A DNA stretch of 6,214 bases from the NCBI GenBank assembly GCA_947304695.1, contig CAMZBS010000099.1, positions 1 to 6,214 on the forward strand, in the 5' to 3' direction. This DNA is from an uncultured Prevotella sp. Its GTDB lineage: Bacteria; Bacteroidota; Bacteroidia; Bacteroidales; Bacteroidaceae. Both the position numbers and the translations under genes were made by a program. Shown piece after piece: positions 1 through 5,392 of the stretch (position 1 is the first letter of the stretch; every line of letters begins with the position of its first letter). The notes beneath the pieces are model-generated. The model was not told the origin of the DNA. It was given only the letters and a program-made list of their open reading frames with translations, and searched no databases.

Positions 1-2
1 AG

Positions 3-1451
3 AACCTCGACGCCACCCGCAAGGCTGGCCTGTGGGGTGTCTCCATGCCCCGTCGCTACGGCGGCCTGAACCTGCCCAACGCAGTGTTCTCGATGCTGAG
101 CGAGGTCATCTCGGCTGCCGACGCTGGCTTCCAGAACATCTGGTCGCTGCAGTCGTGCATCGACACCCTCTACGAGTTTGGCAGTGAGGAACAGCGTCAG
201 AAATACATCCCTCGCGTCTGTGCTGGGGAGGGTATGTCGATGGACCTGACCGAGCCTGATGCAGGTTCCGACCTGCAGCGTGTGATGCTGAAGGCCACCT
301 TTGACGAAAAGGAGAACTGCTGGCGACTGAACGGTGTGAAGCGTTTCATCACCAATGGTGACTCCGACATTCACCTCGTGCTGGCCCGTTCTGAGGAAGG
401 CACTAAGGACGGCCGTGGCCTGTCGATGTTCATCTACGACAAGCGCCAGGGTGGTGTCAACGTGCGCCACATTGAGCATAAGCTCGGCATTCACGGTTCG
501 CCCACCTGCGAGCTGACCTACAAGAACGCTAAGGCAGAGCTGTGCGGCAGTACTAAGATGGGTCTTATCAAGTATGTCATGGCCTTGATGAACGGTGCCC
601 GCCTGGGTATCGCTGCTCAGTCGGTTGGTCTCTCTCAGGAGGCTTACAACGAGGCTTTGGCCTACGCCAAGGAGCGTCAGCAGTTCGGTGACAAGATCAT
701 CAACTTCCCTGCCGTCTACGACATGCTCAGCCGCATGAAGGCCAAGCTCGATGCTGGTCGTTCGCTGCTCTATCAGACGGCAGCCTACGTCGACGTCTAC
801 AAGTGTCTTGAGGATATTGAGCGCGACCGCAAGCTCACCCCCGAGGAGAAGCAGGAGTGCAAGACCTACAAGCGTTTGGCCGATGCCTTCACGCCGCTGG
901 CCAAGGGCATGAACTCTGAATATGCCAACCAGAACGCCTACGACGCCATCTCCATTCATGGTGGCAGCGGCTTCATCATGGAGTACAAGTGTCAGCGCCT
1001 CTATCGCGACGCCCGCATCTTCTCCATCTATGAAGGAACCACCCAGCTGCAGGTTGTTGCTGCTATCCGTTACATCACCAACGGCACCATGCTCCAGAAC
1101 ATCAAGGATATGTTCGAAAGCCTCGAGGTGAGCGACAGCTTGAAAGGCTTGAAGGCTCGTGTGGGCGAGTTCATCCCCGTCTACGAAGAGGCTCTTGCCG
1201 CTGTGAAGGCCCTTGAGAATCAGGATGCTCAGGATTTCCTGGCCCGTCGTCTCTACGACATGACTTGCGAGATCGTGATGTCACTTCTCATCCTGCGCGA
1301 TGCCACCAAGGCTCCCGAACTGTTCGAGAAGAGTGCCAATGTCTACGTGCGCATGGCTGCCGAGGACATTATTGGCAAGGCCGCTTACATCAAGGCATTC
1401 AAAGTGGAAGATCTCGCCTGCTTCCGCGCTGTGGAGAAAGAGGCAGAGTAA
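3..1451 (+). CDS. Acyl-CoA dehydrogenase, 5' end missing
   Basis: FAD-dependent cytoplasmic flavoenzyme that makes the alpha-beta double bond in an acyl-CoA and passes electrons to electron transfer flavoprotein. The frame is open to the left edge (in-frame NLDATRKAGLWGVS before the first Met at 45), so the N-terminal helical domain is cut; 482 residues are visible. Counting from that Met, the FAD/substrate signature LTEPDAGSD lies at 68-76, YAKERQQFG at 207-215, and the second family signature IHGGSGF at 304-310 followed by YRDAR. E330 in IYEGTTQLQ aligns with the catalytic glutamate of medium-chain acyl-CoA dehydrogenase. About 130 residues follow, longer than the classic 380-residue enzymes and consistent with the extra C-terminal helical domain (PF12806 type) of the roughly 570-residue Bacteroidota forms. 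Substrate chain length cannot be read from the sequence. In related genomes such genes often follow etfB and etfA; that would lie outside the window and is inference. Confidence 0.95.
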   Translation, partial: NLDATRKAGLWGVSMPRRYGGLNLPNAVFSMLSEVISAADAGFQNIWSLQSCIDTLYEFGSEEQRQKYIPRVCAGEGMSMDLTEPDAGSDLQRVMLKATFDEKENCWRLNGVKRFITNGDSDIHLVLARSEEGTKDGRGLSMFIYDKRQGGVNVRHIEHKLGIHGSPTCELTYKNAKAELCGSTKMGLIKYVMALMNGARLGIAAQSVGLSQEAYNEALAYAKERQQFGDKIINFPAVYDMLSRMKAKLDAGRSLLYQTAAYVDVYKCLEDIERDRKLTPEEKQECKTYKRLADAFTPLAKGMNSEYANQNAYDAISIHGGSGFIMEYKCQRLYRDARIFSIYEGTTQLQVVAAIRYITNGTMLQNIKDMFESLEVSDSLKGLKARVGEFIPVYEEALAAVKALENQDAQDFLARRLYDMTCEIVMSLLILRDATKAPELFEKSANVYVRMAAEDIIGKAAYIKAFKVEDLACFRAVEKEAE

Positions 1452-1474
1452 CAATGTGACATCTAAACATACGT

Positions 1475-1511
1475 AAAAAAGGGCATCCAAGAATGATGGA
1501 TGCCCTTTTTT
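1475..1511. terminator. Bidirectional rho-independent terminator
   Basis: A perfect 15-bp inverted repeat: AAAAAAGGGCATCCA at 1475-1489, a 7-base loop, and TGGATGCCCTTTTTT at 1497-1511. Read on the + strand it ends in a T-run 24 bases after the acyl-CoA dehydrogenase stop. Read on the minus strand it also ends in a T-run, 8 bases after the rsmD stop. It therefore fits as the shared terminator of the two convergent genes. Confidence 0.9.
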
Positions 1512-1518
1512 GAGGTTT

Positions 1519-2049
1519 TTATCTGAAGATACTGAAGTTCACGCTGCCGTAGGCTCGGTGCTCCACGAAGTGGGGGTGGGCCGTGAAGTCATGGTCTTTG
1601 CCATGCTCGAACACGAAGACGCCGCCATCGCTGAGCAACTGCTTTTCGAAGATAAGGTTTGGAATGGTGGGAAGCTCTTTCAAGGCGTAGGGCGGATCGG
1701 CAAAGATGAAGTCGAACTGCTGTCGGCAGCTCTTCAGGAAACGGAACACGTCGCCCCGCAAGGGCACGCAAGCCTGAGTGTCGAGTTTCTTCAGGCAGTC
1801 GCTGATGAAACGGTGATGGTCGCGGTCGGCCTCTACGCTGACCACGCGGCTGCACCCTCTTGACACCAGTTCGAGCGAGATGCTGCCCGTGCCAGAGAAG
1901 AGGTCGAGGGCTGTGGCACCCTCAAAATCGAGGTAGCCGGTGAGCACGTTGAAGATATTTTCCTTGGCAAAGTCGGTCGTAGGACGTGCCTTGAAGGTAC
2001 GCGGAATGTCGAAATGACGACCTTTGTATAGTCCGGTAATGATACGCAT
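1519..2049 (-). CDS. rsmD: 16S rRNA (guanine(966)-N(2))-methyltransferase RsmD
   Basis: SAM-dependent methyltransferase that modifies guanine 966 (E. coli numbering) of 16S rRNA in the small subunit. The 176-residue product is close to the usual RsmD length. It opens with the typical MRIITGLYKGR, then RPTTDFAKENIFN (22-34). The SAM-binding motif I LDLFSGTGS is at 48-56, the acidic residue at the end of strand 2 is E73 in SVEAD, and the catalytic motif IV DPPY of N-methyltransferases is at 118-121. The frame is open further upstream, to a GTG at 2109, but that extension runs through a G8 tract and does not resemble the family, so I place the start at the ATG at 2049. No Shine-Dalgarno site is seen; the leader is A-rich (AAAGAGAAAAAACAAT). 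I see no promoter in the 60-base gap behind the DUF3822 gene, so it is probably the last gene of that operon. Confidence 0.95.
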   Translation of the reverse strand: MRIITGLYKGRHFDIPRTFKARPTTDFAKENIFNVLTGYLDFEGATALDLFSGTGSISLELVSRGCSRVVSVEADRDHHRFISDCLKKLDTQACVPLRGDVFRFLKSCRQQFDFIFADPPYALKELPTIPNLIFEKQLLSDGGVFVFEHGKDHDFTAHPHFVEHRAYGSVNFSIFR

Positions 2050-2071
2050 AATTGTTTTTTCTCTTTTAGCT

Positions 2072-2086
2072 CCCCCCCCAAAAAAA
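2072..2086. repeat. C8-A7 homopolymer tract between DUF3822 gene and rsmD
   Basis: Eight C (2072-2079) followed by seven A (2080-2086) on the + strand, read as T7G8 in the direction of transcription. It lies in the intercistronic leader of rsmD, 22 bases upstream of its ATG. Such runs are prone to length change by slippage and to sequencing error. Because it lies outside both accepted reading frames, a change would alter leader length or structure and not the proteins. Confidence 0.8.
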
Positions 2087-2109
2087 CACCAGACACTAAC
2101 CTCCAACAC

Positions 2110-2913
2110 TTATCTTCCCTTGACAAACAGCGTCTGCAGGTCGTAGGGCATGCCCTTGATGCTGGTCACGGGAGCACGGTTGAAGTCGGCTGTGGGGTTG
2201 ATGACGTAGGCTTTCTGCTGGTATTTGTGTAGCTCAGCAAGCAGCCATTGTTCTTCGGGAATGTCGCCCACAATGTGCAGTTCGTCGTAGAGCGGCTGTA
2301 GTTGCAGCTGCTTCCACACGTAGAGCAGAAAATAAAGGGCATCATGGCCATGCTTGATGTCGAAGGAGTTGCTGAACTTGAAGCGGTTCTGATGGAAACT
2401 GAAGATCTCAAGGCGCTTCTCATGGAAATAACCGTAGAGCTTGTTGCGCGAACCAGTGTAGCTGCGCTGGTGTAGATGGCGCCAAACGGGAGAGATGGCA
2501 GCAATGAGACGCACGTCCTGAAAGTGGTCGTCAATGACAAGGCGCAGGTCTTTGTTCACGGAGAATACAGCAACGGCATTCAGGTCAGGTAGCACGTTGT
2601 AGCACACCTGGTCGTGGTCGTGATGGGGGAAGGAATGGCTGTACCAGACATCAATATCCTTCTCATCGAAGAGTTCCACGGGAACCATGAGTACGTCGCT
2701 GTCGATGAGTACCCTGACACGGGGTGGAGCCTGTAGCAGCAGGGTGGATGTTTTGAATGCTTCGCGCAGGTTGGCAGCCATTGAGATACCGCTTTTCACG
2801 ACGTAGGGTTCGAACTCCACGTCGCCTTCGGCATTGGGCATGGCGAACGAGAGGGTGCCTCGGCCTGCACGTATGGTCAGCCGGGTACTGGGGGCGTTAG
2901 TGACTGTCGGCAT
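2110..2913 (-). CDS. DUF3822 family protein of unknown function
   Basis: A 267-residue soluble protein with no signal peptide or membrane segment. I recognise it as a DUF3822 (PF12864) member, a family largely confined to Bacteroidota and without an assigned biochemical role; the assignment is from overall pattern and its place before rsmD. The N-terminal half carries short beta-type segments such as VRVLIDSDVLMVPVELF (66-82). The second half has NKLYGYFHEKRLEIFSF (157-173), then a helix around 190-206, then ELHIVGDIPEEQWLLAELHKY (211-231). This alternation of strand pairs, helix and a glycine turn recalls the actin/Hsp70-like fold, which is only inference. I chose the ATG at 2913 because it gives a family-like N-terminus and overlaps the stop of the upstream small gene by 17 bases, suggesting translational coupling. 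A GTG at 2952 would add 13 residues. The gap to rsmD is 60 bases, so the two are probably one operon. Confidence 0.85.
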   Translation of the reverse strand: MPTVTNAPSTRLTIRAGRGTLSFAMPNAEGDVEFEPYVVKSGISMAANLREAFKTSTLLLQAPPRVRVLIDSDVLMVPVELFDEKDIDVWYSHSFPHHDHDQVCYNVLPDLNAVAVFSVNKDLRLVIDDHFQDVRLIAAISPVWRHLHQRSYTGSRNKLYGYFHEKRLEIFSFHQNRFKFSNSFDIKHGHDALYFLLYVWKQLQLQPLYDELHIVGDIPEEQWLLAELHKYQQKAYVINPTADFNRAPVTSIKGMPYDLQTLFVKGR

Positions 2914-3037
2914 ATTCTGTCCTTGCTTTCTTCTTATCGGAAGTGGCAGCACCGGCTATGCTCAGCACGCAGACGGCCAGCAGACTTGCTGCCAAAAGGC
3001 AAAGAATGGCATTTATGAGTCGCTCTTTTTGCTGCAT
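2897..3037 (-). CDS. Small single-pass membrane protein (46 aa), hypothetical
   Basis: A 46-residue product, MQQKERLINA onward, with one hydrophobic stretch at about 8-30 (rich in Leu, Ala, Val, Ile) followed by a basic cluster KKKAR (35-39) and a polar tail. It reads as a small inner-membrane protein; the positive-inside rule favours a cytoplasmic C-terminus. Two cysteines (13 and 23) lie in the hydrophobic stretch, but neither has a proper lipobox. The frame is open further upstream to 3088, but that extension covers a promoter-like site; the ATG at 3037 sits about 20 bases after the predicted transcription start. Its TAA lies 17 bases inside the DUF3822 gene, in another frame, so it is the probable first gene of the operon. 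I do not recognise a family. It could instead be a non-functional leader ORF or an uncleaved signal anchor. Confidence 0.6.
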   Translation of the reverse strand: MQQKERLINAILCLLAASLLAVCVLSIAGAATSDKKKARTEYADSH

Positions 3038-3059
3038 TCCGATTTTTTTATTACTTTTG
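3028..3059 (+). promoter_or_regulatory. Upstream promoter P1 of the helicase gene
   Basis: TTTG (3028-3031), a 20-base spacer, then TACTTTTG (3052-3059), an exact consensus match on the + strand. Its predicted start near 3066 lies inside the -7 box of the opposing operon promoter, and its -33 box lies in the first codons of the small membrane gene. A transcript from here would include the ATG at 3143 with a leader of about 77 bases. Confidence 0.6.
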
Positions 3060-3063
3060 CCTG

Positions 3064-3094
3064 CAAAATTACGAAAAGTCGAGAGCAAAACAAA
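3064..3094 (-). promoter_or_regulatory. Promoter of the small gene-DUF3822-rsmD operon
   Basis: On the minus strand TTTG (3094-3091), a 19-base spacer, then TAATTTTG (3071-3064), an exact match to the Bacteroidota housekeeping consensus TTTG-N19-21-TAnnTTTG. The transcript would start near 3057, about 20 bases before the ATG at 3037. It is the only good promoter I see ahead of this operon. Confidence 0.7.
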
Positions 3095-3110
3095 GAAACA
3101 CGTTTCTTTT

Positions 3111-3142
3111 TTTGTCGAGACGGAGTAATTTCACCATCTTTG
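3111..3142 (+). promoter_or_regulatory. Possible second promoter P2 of the helicase gene
   Basis: TTTG (3111-3114), a 20-base spacer, then CATCTTTG (3135-3142), one mismatch from TAnnTTTG. It sits exactly 83 bases downstream of P1. Transcription would begin near 3149, after the ATG at 3143, so only the TTG at 3194 could serve as start on such an RNA. The -7 box directly abuts that ATG. Confidence 0.4.
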
Positions 3143-4639
3143 ATGGCAGAATTACGAAAAAACGAGTGTAAAGCCAAATATATAGTAACAAAATTGATTT
3201 ACGACGAACTGTCTTTTCGCATTCGCACCGCCTTCGGTTTCCAGCCGACGGAGGAACAGGAGAGGGCCATCGACCTGTTCGGCCACTTTTTGGCCGACCG
3301 CCATCCACAGGCTTGCATGGTGCTGAGGGGTTCGGCTGGTACGGGAAAGACCACGTTGGCTGCTGCCATTGTCAAAGCCTTGGAGCAACTGGAGCAGAAA
3401 ATGGTGCTCATGGCACCCACAGGACGTGCTGCCAAGGTCTTCTCGCTCTACTCCGGCCATGAGGCTTTCACCATTCACCGCCGCATCTACCGCCAGCGTT
3501 CGGCTGCTGACCTGTCGGCCTTTAATCTGAATGTCAACTTGTCGCGTGACACCTTATTTATAATAGACGAGGCTTCGATGATTGCCAATGTACCGCTTAG
3601 CGACACGTTTGGCTCCGGCTGTCTGCTCGACGATCTCGTTCAGTTTGTGTACAACGGCCTGAACTGTCGCATGCTGCTTATTGGCGACAAAGCTCAGCTG
3701 CCGCCTGTGGGTGAAGAAGAATCGCCTGCGCTGACAACGGAAGTGCTGCGTGGCTACGGTCTTGTGACCTATGAATGTGATCTCAATGAGGTGTTGCGGC
3801 AGAGTCAGGAGTCGGGCATTCTCTTCAACGCCACCCGCATACGCAGCACTTTGGAGAACTTCAATTTCCAACTTCCGAAGATGCGATTGCAGGGCTTTCC
3901 CGATATCTCCGTGGTGACGGGTGATGAGCTGATAGAGTCGTTGGCATCGAGCTATAGCCTTGTGGGCATCGACGAGACCATTGTCGTGACGCGCAGCAAC
4001 AAGCGGGCGAACATCTACAACCAAGGCATCCGTCGCACTGTGCTCGACCGTGAAGAAGAGATTTGCCGGGGCGATCAGCTGATGATTGTGAAAAACAACT
4101 ATAGCCTTACGGTGGGTCTTTCTTCAGCGAATGGTAGTGAAACCAACGTTCCCTCCTTTCTTGCCAATGGCGACCGTTGTGTGGTGCAGCGCGTCCGTAA
4201 CGTCCGTGAACTATATGGATTCCGCTTCGCCGATGTCACAGTTCAAATGCCCGACTATGACGACTACGAACTCTCGGCCATTACTTTGCTCGATACCCTT
4301 ACCACCGAAGCACCGGCATTGACGCGTGAGCAGCAGGAACAGCTGTTCCTAAAGGTACTGGAAGACTATGCTGATATTCCCCGTAAGGCCGACCGCATGA
4401 AGAAACTGAAGGCCGATCCTTACTATAATGCCCTGCAGGTGAAGTTCGGCTATGCCGTCACCTGCCACAAAGCGCAAGGCGGTCAGTGGGTTCATGTATA
4501 TATTGACCAGGGCTACATGACCGACAACATGCTTACACCCGACTACATCCATTGGCTCTACACCGCTCTGACCCGTGCTACGGAGCACGTCTTTCTGGTC
4601 AATTGGCCAAAGACACAAGTGTTGGATGTAAGCGATTAG
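3143..4639 (+). CDS. RecD-like ATP-dependent DNA helicase (SF1, UvrD_C_2 type)
   Basis: Stand-alone superfamily 1B helicase of the RecD/Dda kind, expected to translocate 5'-3' on single-stranded DNA in repair or replication. Numbering from the ATG at 3143 (498 residues): Walker A GSAGTGKT 63-70, motif Ia APTGRAAK 91-98, motif II IIDEAS 140-145, motif III GDKAQLPPVG 181-190, motif IV VLRQS 217-221, motif V TCHKAQGG 440-447, motif VI YTALTRA 473-479. The stretch from about 310 to 390 probably holds the small beta-barrel insertion of this group. All catalytic motifs look intact. The long N-terminal region of RecD2 is absent, and no RecB or RecC partner is visible. The start is uncertain: codons 2-17 use tta, cga, ata and gta, unlike the GC-rich body, and the TTG at 3194 would give MIYDELSFRI, which I recall as closer to Bacteroides relatives. 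The gene is divergent from the DUF3822-rsmD operon. Confidence 0.9.
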   Translation: MAELRKNECKAKYIVTKLIYDELSFRIRTAFGFQPTEEQERAIDLFGHFLADRHPQACMVLRGSAGTGKTTLAAAIVKALEQLEQKMVLMAPTGRAAKVFSLYSGHEAFTIHRRIYRQRSAADLSAFNLNVNLSRDTLFIIDEASMIANVPLSDTFGSGCLLDDLVQFVYNGLNCRMLLIGDKAQLPPVGEEESPALTTEVLRGYGLVTYECDLNEVLRQSQESGILFNATRIRSTLENFNFQLPKMRLQGFPDISVVTGDELIESLASSYSLVGIDETIVVTRSNKRANIYNQGIRRTVLDREEEICRGDQLMIVKNNYSLTVGLSSANGSETNVPSFLANGDRCVVQRVRNVRELYGFRFADVTVQMPDYDDYELSAITLLDTLTTEAPALTREQQEQLFLKVLEDYADIPRKADRMKKLKADPYYNALQVKFGYAVTCHKAQGGQWVHVYIDQGYMTDNMLTPDYIHWLYTALTRATEHVFLVNWPKTQVLDVSD

Positions 4640-4662
4640 TTTATGACTGTTAGCTTTCGGAT

Positions 4663-4703
4663 AAAAAACTGTTGGCCATTAGCATAATGCCAATAGCCAA
4701 CAG
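4663..4703 (-). terminator. Rho-independent terminator of the HhH protein gene
   Basis: An imperfect palindrome at 4669-4703: CTGTTGGC pairs with GCCAACAG, and the stem continues inward with two mismatches to a 3-base loop. Read on the minus strand it is followed at once by TTTTTT (4668-4663), 20 bases past the stop of the HhH gene. On the + strand no T-run follows, so for the helicase it would be at best a 3'-end stabilising hairpin. Confidence 0.7.
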
Positions 4704-4722
4704 CTAAATGTCAACAGCCAGA

Positions 4723-5130
4723 TTAGTATGTCATCTTTGGCTCCAGTTCCTTAGCCTGGTCAATCATCTTCTGAACTTCGGACACAGCAGGCACACGACC
4801 GCAGATGTGACGCTCTTCGTTCAGCTCGGCCAGCTTCGGCTGCAGGTTCTCGGCCACGCGGTGACGGAACTCCTTCACAGTGTCTACACCAGCGGCTTCC
4901 AGCAATTCGGCAAACTGCGGGCCAACGCCGTTGATGCGGAACAGGTCGGCATGGTTCGTCCAGCGCAGAATGAGCTTCTCGCTGATGCCGGTAGCCTCGG
5001 CCAGTTCTTTGCGTCCTTTGGGGGCTGCACACTTCTCGAGCAGTTCGCTCACCTTGTTAATACCAGCTTCAATGAGTTTTTCAGCGTAGACCTCGCCTAC
5101 ACCTTCAATGTCAACAATCTTGTAATCCAT
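4723..5130 (-). CDS. DUF4332-type helix-hairpin-helix protein
   Basis: A 135-residue soluble protein with two helix-hairpin-helix units: IEGVGEVYAEKLIEAGI (8-24) and INGVGPQFAELLEAAGV (66-82), each with the GVG turn that in this fold contacts DNA backbone phosphates or mediates protein contacts. The arrangement fits DUF4332 (PF14229); no catalytic domain accompanies it, and its role is unknown. There are two cysteines (34 and 110) and no membrane segment. The frame stays open far upstream, but that extension is only the translation of tRNA-Leu and tRNA-Val DNA; the ATG at 5130 begins the conserved MDYKIVDIEGVG. It starts 38 bases after the 3' end of tRNA-Leu, with no promoter or terminator that I can see between them, so it probably shares the tRNA transcript. 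A hairpin with T-run follows its stop. Confidence 0.88.
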   Translation of the reverse strand: MDYKIVDIEGVGEVYAEKLIEAGINKVSELLEKCAAPKGRKELAEATGISEKLILRWTNHADLFRINGVGPQFAELLEAAGVDTVKEFRHRVAENLQPKLAELNEERHICGRVPAVSEVQKMIDQAKELEPKMTY

Positions 5131-5168
5131 AGTCTTTCTGTTTTTAGTTAAAGCTCTAATTGTTCTAG

Positions 5169-5250
5169 TGCGCCTGACAGGACTCGAACCTGCACTTCGT
5201 AAGAAACCAGATCCTAAGTCTGGCGCGTCTACCAATTCCGCCACAGGCGC
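5169..5250 (-). tRNA. tRNA-Leu (anticodon UAG)
   Basis: Complete class II cloverleaf of 82 bases. The acceptor stem GCGCCTG pairs with CAGGCGC, with discriminator A at 5169. The anticodon stem CCAGA/TCTGG closes the loop CTTAGGA, giving anticodon UAG for CUN leucine codons. A long variable arm (TTTCTTACGAAGT) and T arm GCAGG-TTCGAGT-CCTGT are present. The 3' CCA is not encoded (next bases CTA) and must be added enzymatically. Confidence 0.97.
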
Positions 5251-5274
5251 TTTCTGAAGAATGATTGCTTGGAG

Positions 5275-5348
5275 TGTCGACACTTGGATTCGAACCAAGG
5301 ACCCCCACCATGTCAAGGTGATACTCTAACCAGCTGAGCTATGCCGAC
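5275..5348 (-). tRNA. tRNA-Val (anticodon GAC)
   Basis: Complete 74-base cloverleaf. The acceptor stem GTCGGCA pairs with TGTCGAC (one G-U pair), with discriminator A at 5275. The anticodon stem TCACC/GGTGG closes the loop TTGACAT, giving anticodon GAC for GUC and GUU valine codons. The T arm is CTTGG-TTCGAAT-CCAAG. CCA is not encoded. It lies 24 bases upstream of tRNA-Leu in the same transcript. Confidence 0.97.
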
Positions 5349-5360
5349 GTTTTGTGGGTG

Positions 5361-5392
5361 CAAAAGTACTGCTTTTTCTTGAAACCACCAAA
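5361..5392 (-). promoter_or_regulatory. Promoter of the tRNA-Val-tRNA-Leu transcript
   Basis: On the minus strand TTTG (5392-5389), a 20-base spacer, then TACTTTTG (5368-5361), an exact Bacteroidota consensus. The -33 box begins on the base next to the stop codon of the S41 peptidase gene (5395-5393). The predicted start near 5354 is only about six bases ahead of the tRNA-Val 5' end. Confidence 0.8.

Noticed and set aside
1510..1863. Open frame of 117 codons on the + strand opposite rsmD.
   Set aside because: It begins in the terminator stem and is an antisense shadow of rsmD.
2050..2109. GTG start at 2109 extending RsmD by 20 residues through the G8 tract.
   Set aside because: The family begins at MRIITG, and the extra residues (including CFFGGG) come from the homopolymer leader.
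2959..2975. Possible lipoprotein signal in the small membrane protein (LLAVC).
   Set aside because: Valine before the cysteine does not fit the lipobox, and the hydrophobic stretch continues past it.
2834..3142. In-frame N-terminal extension of the helicase by 103 residues.
   Set aside because: It overlaps the DUF3822 and small membrane genes and all promoter motifs, and does not resemble helicase sequence.
3175..3182. CAAATATA, a possible minus-strand -7 box (TATATTTG).
   Set aside because: No TTTG lies at the right distance, and a better placed exact promoter exists at 3064-3094.
3554..4024. Open frame of 156 codons on the minus strand inside the helicase gene.
   Set aside because: It lies opposite the conserved helicase motifs II-IV; antisense shadow without its own signals.
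4708..5151. Open frame of 147 codons on the + strand opposite the HhH gene.
   Set aside because: It is an antisense shadow of the HhH gene with no promoter or family resemblance.
5131..5316. Upstream extension of the HhH protein frame (motifs such as VAELVDAPDLGSG and RSAGSSPVRRT).
   Set aside because: This is the translation of tRNA-Leu and tRNA-Val DNA, a well-known false protein; the real start is the ATG at 5130.
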